Part shown: positions 35,394 to 44,230 of the stretch, in pieces
Layout: each line of letters begins with the position of its first letter
Numbering within the stretch: the first letter of the stretch is position 1
Source of the DNA: Methanolinea sp.
Lineage (GTDB): Archaea > Halobacteriota > Methanomicrobia > Methanomicrobiales > Methanospirillaceae
DNA: 64,000 bases
Reading direction: 5' to 3'
Assembly: GCA_030055515.1 (NCBI GenBank)
Contig: JASFYI010000001.1
Location: 310,001-374,000 of the forward strand
Position numbers and translations under genes: made by a program
Notes under the pieces: model-generated
The model's database searches: none
What the model saw: only the letters and a program-made list of their open reading frames with translations
Told to the model about the DNA's origin: nothing

Positions 35394-38234
35394 CTATATC
35401 TGTATAATGTCTCCGCCAGACCTTTTCTTCTTTGTGAGGGGCGCAGCCTCCCTGAACGCGCGGATGACCCCGACCGGGAGACCCGTCCTCGCCGAGGCGA
35501 GCGTTTCGTCAACGCCGTGGAGCGTCTCCCTGTCGTAGACCCCCGCGGAGAGCAGCCGCGCGTAGATCTCTGGCGTCATCCCGGGGAGGGAGAGGAGATC
35601 CTCCCTGCCCTTCCTGAATCTCGCCGCGGTCACCCTTGCCGGCACCGGCTTGCCGAGCCTCTGTGCGATAGCCTCCACGTGCCTGTAGACGGTATCGGGG
35701 GATATCCCGGTCTTCTCGGCGACGGCGAGCGGGTGTTCTGACAGGAGGGATTCGGGCGAGAAATACCCTGCGTCGAGGTACTTCTTGAGGCTCGCGGGCG
35801 GGATGCCGATGTCCTTCAGCGCCCGCTCGCCGAGTTCGCGGCGCGCCTCCGACAGGAGGGATTCCACCTCTTTCTGCCCAAGCCCGGTCCCGCGGAGGAC
35901 TTCCGGGTCGGCCCTCGCGAGGTCGTCGATCCCGTTGATACCGGCCTCCGAGAGCTTCCTTAAGATCCCTCCCACGTTGCGCCCCCTCCGGGGGACGATC
36001 CGCGCCCTGATGAACTTCCTGCAGTCCGATCTCCGCCGGAGGAGGTCCATTGCCCTCGCCGCCTCGGCTTGGATCTGGCTTGCCCGCTCGGGGGGAATGC
36101 CGAGGATTTCCGAGAGTCTCCCGGGGGGCAGTTCGAGCAGGCTCTGGACGGAATAGAGGCGGCAGTTTCCCATCCTCTCCGCGAGGTCCTCTCCCGCGGA
36201 GGGCACGAGGGCGAGCGTTTCCCGCAGGGATGTAAGTTGGTGGCAGAGCGGGCACCCGATCTCCCACGGGCGGGCGCCCTTCCTGACGAGTCTCACGTGG
36301 TGGAGGCCGTGCGCGGGGCACACCTCGTCCGTCCTGACGGCGTATCCCCACGCCGACCCGGGAAGCCCGATGTTGAACGTGCACTCGGGGTAGTGCGTGC
36401 AGCCCACGAACTGGGTCTGGTTCCTCGCGTGGCGGATCCTGATGTCGTGCCCGCAGACGGGGCATGGCCCGAGTTTCAGTTCCTCCGCGGTCTGTTCCCT
36501 AATTTCTTCCCCTATCTCTTCCTCGTGCGCCTCGAGCTCGTCGAAGACCCGGTGGAGCATCCCCCTCGATTCCTGCACGACGTCCTCGCTCTCCCTCACC
36601 CTCTCCTTTATCTGTTGCATGTGCTCCTCGAGGGTCCGCGTCATCTCGGGGCGGGTGATCGTGCCGGCATGGTTCTCGAGGCTCTCGATCACTGCCCTCC
36701 CGACGAGGGTGGGCCTGAGGGGATTCCCCTCGACGTACTTCCGCGAGATGAGCTTCTGGATGACCTCGTGCCGCGTGCTCTTCGTCCCGAGGCCGAGCTC
36801 CTCCATCCTCTGGATGAGCCGTGCCTGCGTGAACCGCGGGGGTGGCTGCGTCTCCTTCTCGTCGACCTTCACCTCCCTGATGGGGAGAACCTCTCCCTCG
36901 GCGAGCGGGGGCAGGATGGTCTCCGTCGCCGCGCTGAACGGGTATACCTTCCTCCACCCGGGCTCGACGATCTGGCCGCCGGTCACGGTGTAGGGTTCCC
37001 CGCCCGCGGAGAGCATCACTTTCATCGTCTTCCACCGGGCATCGGGGGAGAGGGTCGCAAGGAACCTCCGCACGACGAGCTCGTAGACCTTCCACCGCTC
37101 CTCGCCGAGCTCCTCGCGCGTGGCTGCCCCTGTCGGGTGGATGGGGGGGTGGTCGGTGCTCGTCTTCTGCCCCCGCGTCGGGATCGGCCGCCTGTGTGTC
37201 ATCACCCATTCCACGTCCCCGCGGAATGCCGTCGGGAGGAGTGTTTTGAGGATGGACGAGAGGTCGAGGGTCGGGGGGTAGACGGTGTTGTCGGTGCGAG
37301 GGTAGGAGATGTACCCGTTCATGTAGAGGTCCTCTGCGATACGCATCGCGTTCGCCGCGGAGAAGCCGAGGCGGGCTGCCGCGACGATGAAGGTCGTCGT
37401 GTCGAACGGCGAGGGGGCGCGGTCCACCTTCTCGCCCTCCTTCACGCCCGTGACGACGAGGGGCGGAATACTCCTCTCCTTCGCCGCGAGGGCTTCTCTC
37501 CTGTCGTGGAACCTCGACGTGGCGTGGCGGGCCTCTATCTCCTCGCCGTTCTTCTCGGTGATCAGGCGTAACTGCCAGTACTTCTCGGGACGGAACGCCT
37601 CTATCTCCCTCTCCCTGTCGACGATCATCGCGAGGGTGGGGCTCTGGACCCTCCCGACCGAGAGGATGTTGGATCCCCCCCTCCTCGCGGCGAGGGAGAG
37701 GAACCGCGTCAGGGAAGCCCCCCACATGAGGTCGACGATCTGCCGCGTCTCCCCGGCGGACGCGAGGGCAAAGTCGATCCCGGTCGGCGAGGCGAAGGCC
37801 TGCGTGATCTCGCCCGGGGTGATCGCGGAGAACCTCACCCTGTCGACGGGGACCGTCGGGTTGACGGCCCTCACGAGCTCGTACGCCTCCTTCCCGATGA
37901 GCTCGCCCTCCGTGTCGAAGTCCGTCGCGATGGTGACCCGGGTCGCCTTCCTCGCGAGCTGCTGGAGGAGCGCGACGATCTTCTTCTCGGTCGGGACCTT
38001 GACGGTCGGGGCATCGATGAGGCTCCGGGGTTTGCGGGACTCGCTGCGCCAATCCGAGTACCCTTCCGCGAAATCGACTTCGACCACGTGACCCTTCAGC
38101 CCTATGACGCACGTGCCGTCGAAGCAGTACTGCGAGATGCCTCCCACTTTCGACTCGTGGACCTTCCTCTTCCCCGCGAGGATGGACGCGATCCGCCTCG
38201 CGGATATGTTCTTCTCGGCCACGATGAGGTGCAT
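35394..38234 (-). CDS. topA: DNA topoisomerase I (type IA) with C-terminal HhH repeats
   Basis: Type IA topoisomerase that cuts one strand to relax negative supercoils. The 946-residue protein starts MHLIVAEKNISARRIASILA, has the Toprim acidic motif DFDTEGE (105-111) and the catalytic tyrosine in YISYPRTDNT (Tyr311). Two zinc-ribbon segments follow (CPVCGHDI and CTHYPEC, then CPAHG and CPLCH). The last 250 residues hold several helix-hairpin-helix-like units, an extension beyond the usual core. The ATG at 38234 is chosen over a frame to 38303 by family match. It follows gatB by 8 bp. Confidence 0.95.
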   Translation of the reverse strand: MHLIVAEKNISARRIASILAGKRKVHESKVGGISQYCFDGTCVIGLKGHVVEVDFAEGYSDWRSESRKPRSLIDAPTVKVPTEKKIVALLQQLARKATRVTIATDFDTEGELIGKEAYELVRAVNPTVPVDRVRFSAITPGEITQAFASPTGIDFALASAGETRQIVDLMWGASLTRFLSLAARRGGSNILSVGRVQSPTLAMIVDREREIEAFRPEKYWQLRLITEKNGEEIEARHATSRFHDRREALAAKERSIPPLVVTGVKEGEKVDRAPSPFDTTTFIVAAARLGFSAANAMRIAEDLYMNGYISYPRTDNTVYPPTLDLSSILKTLLPTAFRGDVEWVMTHRRPIPTRGQKTSTDHPPIHPTGAATREELGEERWKVYELVVRRFLATLSPDARWKTMKVMLSAGGEPYTVTGGQIVEPGWRKVYPFSAATETILPPLAEGEVLPIREVKVDEKETQPPPRFTQARLIQRMEELGLGTKSTRHEVIQKLISRKYVEGNPLRPTLVGRAVIESLENHAGTITRPEMTRTLEEHMQQIKERVRESEDVVQESRGMLHRVFDELEAHEEEIGEEIREQTAEELKLGPCPVCGHDIRIRHARNQTQFVGCTHYPECTFNIGLPGSAWGYAVRTDEVCPAHGLHHVRLVRKGARPWEIGCPLCHQLTSLRETLALVPSAGEDLAERMGNCRLYSVQSLLELPPGRLSEILGIPPERASQIQAEAARAMDLLRRRSDCRKFIRARIVPRRGRNVGGILRKLSEAGINGIDDLARADPEVLRGTGLGQKEVESLLSEARRELGERALKDIGIPPASLKKYLDAGYFSPESLLSEHPLAVAEKTGISPDTVYRHVEAIAQRLGKPVPARVTAARFRKGREDLLSLPGMTPEIYARLLSAGVYDRETLHGVDETLASARTGLPVGVIRAFREAAPLTKKKRSGGDIIQI

Positions 38235-38242
38235 GCGCGGAA

Positions 38243-39679
38243 TCACTTGCCCTTGTCGAGGAGGCGGAGGAGCACCCTGTGCACGTCGGCAGGTTTCGCG
38301 CACCCCCTCGTCTTCTTCATGACCTGTCCCACGAGGTAGTTGAGCGCCTCTTTCCGGCCGTTCCTGTAATCCTCCGCGGCCTGAGGGTTCTCCTCGATCG
38401 CTTCACGGGCGGCCCTCGTGACCGGGTCGTCACCGCCCTCCTCCCCCGAAGCGGAGATCACCCGCAACCCGAGCCGCCCGACGCACGCCTCCGGTGTCTC
38501 GCAGGTCCCCGTCTCTTTCAGCTCGTCGAGGATGACGCGGAGGACCTCGACGCCACTCCTGTCGGTGATCGCGCGATCCTTGAGGAGGGAGAGGAGCCCC
38601 GCGAAGATCTCGGGGGGGACCGCGGAGATGGACATGTCCCTGTAGTTGAGCTCCCCAAGGAGCGTGTCGGCGACCCACGTTGCCGCGAGGGCAGGATCGA
38701 TTCCCGCGACCTTCTCGTAGAATTCCGCGATGCGGATGTCCCCTGTGAGGGTGCGGGCATGGATCGGCGAGCACCCGTACTGGTCCATGAACCTCTGGCG
38801 CCTCGCGTCCGGGAGTTCGGGGAGGACGATCCCGTCGACCCAGTCCGAGACCCGGAGCGGCGGGAGGTCCGGCTCGGGGAAGTACCGGTAGTCCTGTTCC
38901 ATCTCCTTGCTCCGGGCGGACGTGGTCACGCCCCTCGCCTCCACGAAGTGCCGCGTCTCGCGCACGACTTTCTGGCCCCGGCGGATAGCGTTCTTCTGGC
39001 GCGTGATCTCGAAGGTGAGGGCTTTCTCGACCCCCTTGTAGGACGTGATGTTCTTGATCTCCACCCTCTCGCTCCCCTCGAGGGAGACGTTCGCGTCGAC
39101 ACGCAGCGACCCTTCCTTCTCGCTGTCGAAGACGCCGAGGTACTCGAGGGTTGCCCGGAGCTTGTTGAGGAACCGCCGCGCTTCCTGCGGGGACCGGAGA
39201 TCCGGCTCGGTCACGATCTCGATGAGGGGAATCCCTGCCCTGTTGTAGTCCACGAGCGAGTACCTCGGCCTGTCCGACCCGCCCTTGTGGACGAGGCGCC
39301 CGGGATCTTCCTCGATGTGGACCCGGGCGATCCTGACCCTCTTTTCCCCGTCGTCTCCCTCGATGTCGAGGTAGCCGGAGACCGCGAGCGGCTTATCGTA
39401 CTGCGTGATCTGGAACCCCTTGTTCAGGTCGGGGTAGAAGTAGTTCTTCCTCGCGAATACCGATTCCTCGGGCACGCTGCAGTGGAGTGCCTTTGCGACG
39501 CGCAGCGCGTACTCGACGGCCCTCCTGTTCAGGACGGGCAGTGCACCCGGCAGGCCGAGGCATACCGGGCAGACGTGGGTGTTGGGCGCGTCGTCCCTGT
39601 AATCCGTCGAGCACCCGCAGAAGAGCTTCGTTGCCGTGTCGAGCTGGCAGTGGATCTCGAGTCCCACGATGACGTTCAC
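38243..39679 (-). CDS. gatB: Asp/Glu-tRNA amidotransferase subunit B
   Basis: GatB binds the misacylated tRNA and its kinase-like core activates the amino acid for amidation. The 478-residue protein begins (GTG 39679) NVIVGLEIHCQLDTATKLFC and has zinc cysteines in CGCSTDYRDDAPNTHVCPVC, the core NKGFQITQYDKPL and IEEDPGRLVH, and a C-terminal YqeY-like domain. The open frame upstream to 40561 is not a fusion: gatA occupies that stretch in another frame. It overlaps gatA by 4 bp. Confidence 0.96.
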   Translation of the reverse strand: MNVIVGLEIHCQLDTATKLFCGCSTDYRDDAPNTHVCPVCLGLPGALPVLNRRAVEYALRVAKALHCSVPEESVFARKNYFYPDLNKGFQITQYDKPLAVSGYLDIEGDDGEKRVRIARVHIEEDPGRLVHKGGSDRPRYSLVDYNRAGIPLIEIVTEPDLRSPQEARRFLNKLRATLEYLGVFDSEKEGSLRVDANVSLEGSERVEIKNITSYKGVEKALTFEITRQKNAIRRGQKVVRETRHFVEARGVTTSARSKEMEQDYRYFPEPDLPPLRVSDWVDGIVLPELPDARRQRFMDQYGCSPIHARTLTGDIRIAEFYEKVAGIDPALAATWVADTLLGELNYRDMSISAVPPEIFAGLLSLLKDRAITDRSGVEVLRVILDELKETGTCETPEACVGRLGLRVISASGEEGGDDPVTRAAREAIEENPQAAEDYRNGRKEALNYLVGQVMKKTRGCAKPADVHRVLLRLLDKGK

Positions 39680-40983
39680 TGGCCTGCCCCCTGCTCGTAC
39701 GCGTAGGCAACGTCCACGACCCTCTCGTCCTCTAGCCAGCGCCCCATGATTTGGAGTCCCACCGGGAGGCCCTCCACCTTCCCGCAGGGGACCGATATCG
39801 CGGGGATCCCCGCGAGGTTCGCGGGGACCGTGAGGATGTCCGACAGGTACATGGAGAGGGGGTCGCTCTTCTCCCCGAAGCGGAACGCGACGGTCGGCAT
39901 CGTCGGCCCGGCGATAACGTCGACCTCGGAGAAGAGCCGGAGGAAATCCCTCCGCACGTTCCTCCGCGCGGCCTGCGCCTTCGCGTAGTACTTCCCGTAG
40001 TACCCCGACGAGAGGGCAAACGTCCCGATCAGGATCCTCCTCCTCACCTCCACGCCGAACCCTTCCCTCCGCCTCTCCTGGAACGCCTCGTGCCACGGTT
40101 TCCGGTGGTCGGGCGGGGGACCGTACCTGACCCCGTCGAACCGCGCGAGGTTGGAGCTCGCCTCGCTCATGCACGTGACGTAGTACGCCGCGAGCGCGTA
40201 CTCCATCGAGGGCATCCGGCACGTGACGACCTCGGCCCCCTTCCGCTCGAGGAGGGATATCGCGTCCCACACGACGGAGGCGACCCTCGGTTCTACCCCC
40301 TCCCCGAAGAATTCCTCGGGGACTCCCACCCGTGTCCCCCGTATGTCCATGGTGGGCGTGTGCGAGTACGGGGCGTCGAGCGACGTAGAGTCGCGGGGAT
40401 CGTGCCTGCAGATCACGCTCATCAGGAGGTTCACACCGCTCACCGTCGCGGCCATGGGCCCGACCTGTTCCAGCGAGTTCCCGTAGGCGATCAACCCGTA
40501 CCGGGAGACGCGTCCGTACGTGGGCTTGAGCCCCACGATCCCGCAGAATGCCGCCGGGCACCGGATCGACCCGCCCGTGTCCGTGCCGAGCGCGAGGGGG
40601 ACGAGGCCGGCCGCGACCGCGGCAGCACTCCCCCCCGAGGACCCGCCCGGGACGCGCCCGGGGTCACGGGGGTTCAACGTCGGGCCGAACGCCGAGTTCT
40701 CGGTGGTGCTCCCCATCCCGAACTCGTCCATGTTCGTCTTCCCGACGATCGCGGCCCCCTCCGCCTTGAGGAGGGATACGACCGTCGCGTCGTACGGGGG
40801 GACGTAGCCGGAGAGGATGCGCGACGCGCACGTCGTCTCGATTCCCGCCGTCGAGATGTTGTCCTTCACCGCGACGGGCACGCCGGAGAGTCTCCCGGGC
40901 CCGTACTGTGCTTCCGGGACGATCTTCAGGAACGCGTGGTACTTGTCGTCCGGGCGGAAGTCGAGGGTTTCCGCACCCATCAC
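39676..40983 (-). CDS. gatA: Asp/Glu-tRNA amidotransferase subunit A (amidase)
   Basis: GatA is the glutaminase that supplies ammonia to GatB. The 435-residue protein shows the amidase triad region: Lys40 in VAVKDNI, Ser116 in GGSSGGSAAAVAAG and Ser139 in TDTGGSIRCP. It is somewhat shorter than many GatA proteins at the N-terminus. Start: GTG 40983 shares GTGA with gatC; the next codon is ATG (40980). Its stop overlaps gatB by 4 bp. Confidence 0.95.
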   Translation of the reverse strand: MMGAETLDFRPDDKYHAFLKIVPEAQYGPGRLSGVPVAVKDNISTAGIETTCASRILSGYVPPYDATVVSLLKAEGAAIVGKTNMDEFGMGSTTENSAFGPTLNPRDPGRVPGGSSGGSAAAVAAGLVPLALGTDTGGSIRCPAAFCGIVGLKPTYGRVSRYGLIAYGNSLEQVGPMAATVSGVNLLMSVICRHDPRDSTSLDAPYSHTPTMDIRGTRVGVPEEFFGEGVEPRVASVVWDAISLLERKGAEVVTCRMPSMEYALAAYYVTCMSEASSNLARFDGVRYGPPPDHRKPWHEAFQERRREGFGVEVRRRILIGTFALSSGYYGKYYAKAQAARRNVRRDFLRLFSEVDVIAGPTMPTVAFRFGEKSDPLSMYLSDILTVPANLAGIPAISVPCGKVEGLPVGLQIMGRWLEDERVVDVAYAYEQGAGQ

Positions 40984-41252
40984 ATCACCCTCGGCGCCCG
41001 GAAGAATCCATCCTCCGTCTCCCCCGCGTTCGAGAGGGCCTCTTCCGGCGAGAGCGATGGGACAACGTCATCTTCCCTGAAGACATTGACGATCGCGCTG
41101 TCCCCCCCGTCCTCCTCCACGGTGACCTTGTCGAGAATGTCGAAGTACTCGAGGATCCTGTTGAAACTCGCGGTGAATTCCGCCAGCTCCCCGCGGTCAA
41201 TCGCGATGTCCGCAAGCATGCCGATGTATTCCACGTCCCTTTCTGTCACCAT
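40980..41252 (-). CDS. gatC: Asp/Glu-tRNA amidotransferase subunit C
   Basis: GatC is the small belt subunit that holds GatA and GatB together. From ATG 41252 it has 90 residues, starting MVTERDVEYIGMLADIAIDR and ending FFRAPRVM, the family pattern (ELAEFTASFNRILEYFDIL; late FREDDVVPSLSPEEAL). A GGAGGAGG motif lies upstream of the ATG. It is the first gene of the run gatC-gatA-gatB-topA-GGGP synthase-trmJ. Confidence 0.93.
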   Translation of the reverse strand: MVTERDVEYIGMLADIAIDRGELAEFTASFNRILEYFDILDKVTVEEDGGDSAIVNVFREDDVVPSLSPEEALSNAGETEDGFFRAPRVM

Positions 41253-41319
41253 CCCTGCGTGCCTCCTCCCTCCCGGAGGTCTCTGTTCGCGTATGAGAAT
41301 AAGTACCCTCTGCATTGCC

Positions 41320-41327
41320 TTTTAAAA
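41320..41327 (-). promoter_or_regulatory. Promoter of the gatC-gatA-gatB-topA operon
   Basis: TTTTAAAA on the minus strand, about 70 nt before the gatC ATG, lies in an otherwise GC-rich intergenic gap. Transcription would start near 41298, giving a leader of roughly 45 nt that includes the GGAGGAGG motif. Confidence 0.5.
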
Positions 41328-41474
41328 TCATTGCCGCGCGTTGCTCGCCGCGGCGCCCTCTCCCTCCCGCACCCCGCGAGATGGAATGCGGGGAGGAAAA
41401 GTCCTTGCAATCGATCCCCCGTGACCGGGAGACTTCCCCGGCGATTTCCCCCGCGCGCGCGTCGAGGATCGGTA

Positions 41475-42467
41475 TCAGGGGATCCGCGCGAGGTACTCTC
41501 CCACGGAGCCAACCCCCTCCCTCCTCGCGAGGCGCCGGAGTTCCTTCCATATCCCGCTCCCGTACTGCATCGCCTTCTTCTCGCGCCGCGCGACGGCAGG
41601 GGGGAGGAACTTCTCGGCGACGGCGCGGAGGGCGCGCTTCCGGGTCCCGCCCGCGACCTTCTCGTGCGCGGGGATCGCGCTTGCGACGCGAACGACCCTC
41701 CCGTCGAGGTAGGGGTAGGAGAGGAAGACGCCGTGTGACGCTGCGACTGCCTGGTCCCGCGCCACCTGCCGGGGGAGACCGGAGAGGTCGGCCGCGAGGA
41801 GTGCCTCCGTGTCCGGGTTATCGAGGTACCGCCTGTACCCGCCGAAGAGCTCGTCTGCGCCCTGGCCGGTGAGGACCCTGCGGAACCCCGCGTCGCGCGC
41901 CGCCCGCGCGACGAAGTACCAGCAGAGCGCGATCGAGGTGTCGAGCGGGCTTGCCCCGCAGACGATCGACGCTACCTCCGGAAGTGCCTCCCCGATTTCA
42001 GCCGGGGCGATTTCGGCCGGTATCCACTCGAGGTCGAGGAGGGACGCGACCTCCCGTCCCGCCTCGAGGTCGGGACTCCCCCGTATCCCCGCGGTGATGC
42101 AGGGGCAGCGGGCGATCGCGGCGACGAGCGAGGAGTCGACCCCGCCCGAGAGGGCAACCGCGCTTTCGTCCCTCCGGAGTGCAACCGACGCGACGATCGC
42201 GTCCGCGAGTGTCGTTTCGGGAAATCGAGGGTTCACCTCGCCTATCACGCGCCCGTCCTTGAGTATCTTTCCCGGTGGTCCCCTCCCGATCGCGATGCCG
42301 AAGGGATCCCTCGCGGTGTACCCGTCCCACTCGATGGAGAATTCCCCGCCGAATTCCGCGGCGGCGAGAGGATCCCTTGCGAGACGCAGGGCGATCTCCT
42401 CTTCCCGGAGGATCCGCCCCTCGACCTCCACCCATCCGGCGAGGGAGAACGTCACAGGCCCTGTCAT
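41475..42467 (-). CDS. Asparagine-synthetase-like ATP-pyrophosphatase lacking the glutaminase nucleophile
   Basis: This 330-residue protein resembles the synthetase half of AsnB. It has the PP-loop SGGVDSSLVAAIA and TGQGADELFGGYRRYL. Its first 100 residues look like the tail of a glutaminase domain (FGGEFSIEWDGYTARDPFGI) but begin MTGPVTFSLAGW, without the N-terminal Cys nucleophile. It may therefore use free ammonia, act on another substrate, or be regulatory. The ATG at 42467 overlaps the upstream membrane-protein stop by 4 bp. An upstream frame to 42569 was rejected as read-through of that gene's region. Confidence 0.85.
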   Translation of the reverse strand: MTGPVTFSLAGWVEVEGRILREEEIALRLARDPLAAAEFGGEFSIEWDGYTARDPFGIAIGRGPPGKILKDGRVIGEVNPRFPETTLADAIVASVALRRDESAVALSGGVDSSLVAAIARCPCITAGIRGSPDLEAGREVASLLDLEWIPAEIAPAEIGEALPEVASIVCGASPLDTSIALCWYFVARAARDAGFRRVLTGQGADELFGGYRRYLDNPDTEALLAADLSGLPRQVARDQAVAASHGVFLSYPYLDGRVVRVASAIPAHEKVAGGTRKRALRAVAEKFLPPAVARREKKAMQYGSGIWKELRRLARREGVGSVGEYLARIP

Positions 42468-42814
42468 TTCTGGAGGCGCTTTGCGCGGGGGACGTAGGTC
42501 TCCCGGCGCCTGATGAAGTAAAGGGCGGCGATTGCCACGACAATCATGGAGAACCCTACGATGGTCCACGCGTAGAGCGGGACGGTGGGCGTGCCCCCTT
42601 GAGTGGTGGTACTACCGGGTTGTTCCTGAACGGCCGCGGTGCCCATTGTCGGCAGTGGTTCCACGAAGTCCGGTGCACCCGGCGGGACGAGTGCGACCGC
42701 TGTGGTTGCGAGTATCCACGGAATGGCAAGGCTCGCCGCGAGGACAGCACGGAACAATGCCCTCTCTGTCCCGGCGGCCGGTCTCATCGGGGAGGAATTC
42801 AAGGGACTCACCAT
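42464..42814 (-). CDS. Small secreted or membrane protein with N-terminal signal and C-terminal anchor
   Basis: I do not recognise this 116-residue protein. It has a hydrophobic N-terminal segment (about 22-43, FRAVLAASLAIPWILATTAV), a short extracytoplasmic Thr/Gly/Pro stretch (EQPGSTTTQGGTPTVP), a second membrane helix (about 80-100, YAWTIVGFSMIVVAIAALYF) and a basic tail (RRRETYVPRAKRLQK). It precedes and overlaps the asparagine-synthetase-like gene by 4 bp, and is divergent from the pilin-like gene across a shared promoter. Confidence 0.72.
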   Translation of the reverse strand: MVSPLNSSPMRPAAGTERALFRAVLAASLAIPWILATTAVALVPPGAPDFVEPLPTMGTAAVQEQPGSTTTQGGTPTVPLYAWTIVGFSMIVVAIAALYFIRRRETYVPRAKRLQK

Positions 42815-42844
42815 CGCTTTTCATAACTCTTTTCATGCTCCCGC

Positions 42845-42852
42845 GTATAAAT
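42845..42852. promoter_or_regulatory. Shared TATA element between divergent genes
   Basis: GTATAAAT reads as a TATA box on the plus strand and as ATTTATAC on the minus strand. It lies about 24 nt before ATG 42872 of the pilin-like gene and about 34 nt before the membrane-protein start at 42814, so it could serve both. The plus-strand spacing argues for ATG 42872, since the ATG at 42857 is too close to the box. Confidence 0.45.
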
Positions 42853-42871
42853 GTGAATGCCGGGGGTTTCC

Positions 42872-44131
42872 ATGGGAAAAATCTCTCGCAGCGAATCGGG
42901 AATCAGCGCCACTGTCAGCATCTTCTTGCTGGTCATCCTCGTCATCGGGATCGCGATTGTCCTCTGGTCTGTCTTCATGGGGTATCCCTCGATCCTCCAC
43001 CACACCGTGTACATCGCGAGCGAGGCAAAGGCAGAGGAGTTCATGCAGCCCGGGGGAATACCGATGGAGATCGTGACCCTCCGCATCAAGGAAGCAGAGC
43101 CATTCCACTTCTCGGGCCAGGAGCCGCCTGTCGCGGGGAAGGAGGTCGTGATAAAGGTCGTCACGCCGGACGGGAGGACCCTCTACCCCGTGCCGTTCAT
43201 CAAGGGTGGCAGCCTCGAGGGGAAGACCCTCTACATCTACCCCAACTCGACGGGTTTTTCCTCGTACTGCGACTACGTAGTCTCCGACATGCCCCCGACG
43301 GGGCGTCTCAAGCCCTTCACGACCGGGACGTGGCTCATCCAGCTGATCGACCCGGAAGCAAACCTCCTCGTCTCGAGCGATGACCGCGCGCGGATCACGA
43401 AGGGTGCATCGTCCTACGCGGTGGCGGGAGGCACTCCGGGGAGCGGCGTCTACAGGACAGACTGCACTCCCCTCTCCTTCTCCGTGCACGGGAACCCCGT
43501 TAGGGGGAACACCGGGCCGCCGATGAACATGAGTTACCTCTCCTTCGACGGCAACGACTGGTTGGAGTTCGCCGACGACCCCACGCTCACGTTCACGGGT
43601 GCGCTCACGATCTCGATGTGGCTCAAGCCGCAGGACGTGGGGACACCCTCCCAGTACACGAATTCCCAGTACTGGAAGCAGGTGATCGGCAAGGGGCTCC
43701 AGATCAGCTCGAACAAGGAAGACAAGAATTACGACCTCTACCTCATCGGCGACCGGATCTACTTCGAGTGGGACGACAGGGTGACGGGGACGCACTACCA
43801 CATCATGACCGACTCGACCGCGGTCTATGGGAACACGTGGCAGTACGTGAACCTCGTCGTGGAGGGTGGAAAACCGAAGATCTACGTGAACGGGGTATCG
43901 AGGCCGTTCAGCTACTACCAGTCGAACGTTCCCGGGAATAACAAGATCACGAATCCCGCCCTGTACCCCGAGGTGAGGCTGAAAGACAACAACCATCCCA
44001 TGACGATGGGCAAGCAGGCATCGAGCGTGTATCCCTTCTACTACAAGGGGGAGATCGGCTCTTTCGCCCTCTACAACCGCGGGCTCACCGAGCAGGAGAT
44101 CCTCGAGAATTACCAGTCGTACGGCGTCTGA
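42872..44131 (+). CDS. Pilin-like surface protein with C-terminal LamG/concanavalin-type domain
   Basis: This 419-residue secreted protein starts MGKISRSESGISATVSIFLL: a short basic leader, a SESG-type processing region and one hydrophobic helix, as in archaeal type IV pilin-like proteins. A beta-rich middle part follows. The C-terminal 200 residues (FDGNDWLEFADDPTLTFTGA, ISMWLKPQD, GEIGSFALYNRGLTEQEI) match the LamG/Laminin_G_3 lectin-like fold. Adhesion or sugar binding at the cell surface is the likely role. ATG 42857 is an alternative start but lies only about nine bases from the TATA centre. Confidence 0.82.
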   Translation: MGKISRSESGISATVSIFLLVILVIGIAIVLWSVFMGYPSILHHTVYIASEAKAEEFMQPGGIPMEIVTLRIKEAEPFHFSGQEPPVAGKEVVIKVVTPDGRTLYPVPFIKGGSLEGKTLYIYPNSTGFSSYCDYVVSDMPPTGRLKPFTTGTWLIQLIDPEANLLVSSDDRARITKGASSYAVAGGTPGSGVYRTDCTPLSFSVHGNPVRGNTGPPMNMSYLSFDGNDWLEFADDPTLTFTGALTISMWLKPQDVGTPSQYTNSQYWKQVIGKGLQISSNKEDKNYDLYLIGDRIYFEWDDRVTGTHYHIMTDSTAVYGNTWQYVNLVVEGGKPKIYVNGVSRPFSYYQSNVPGNNKITNPALYPEVRLKDNNHPMTMGKQASSVYPFYYKGEIGSFALYNRGLTEQEILENYQSYGV

Positions 44132-44149
44132 ATTTTGACGGCAGGATCC

Positions 44150-44157
44150 TTTTTTTT
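44150..44157 (+). terminator. T8 run after the pilin-like gene
   Basis: Eight consecutive T begin 18 bases after the stop codon at 44131, matching the oligo-T termination signals of archaea. No strong stem was seen. Confidence 0.5.
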
Positions 44158-44230
44158 AGCAGGTTTCCGCCCGTCACGACTGCCGTGTGGAGTTTAATAC
44201 ACGTGCATTCAGATATAGTGGTGATCCGGC

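Noticed and set aside
38243-40561. GatA-GatB fusion of 772 residues
   Set aside because: The upstream half is the wrong frame of gatA; gatB starts at GTG 39679 with a 4-bp overlap.
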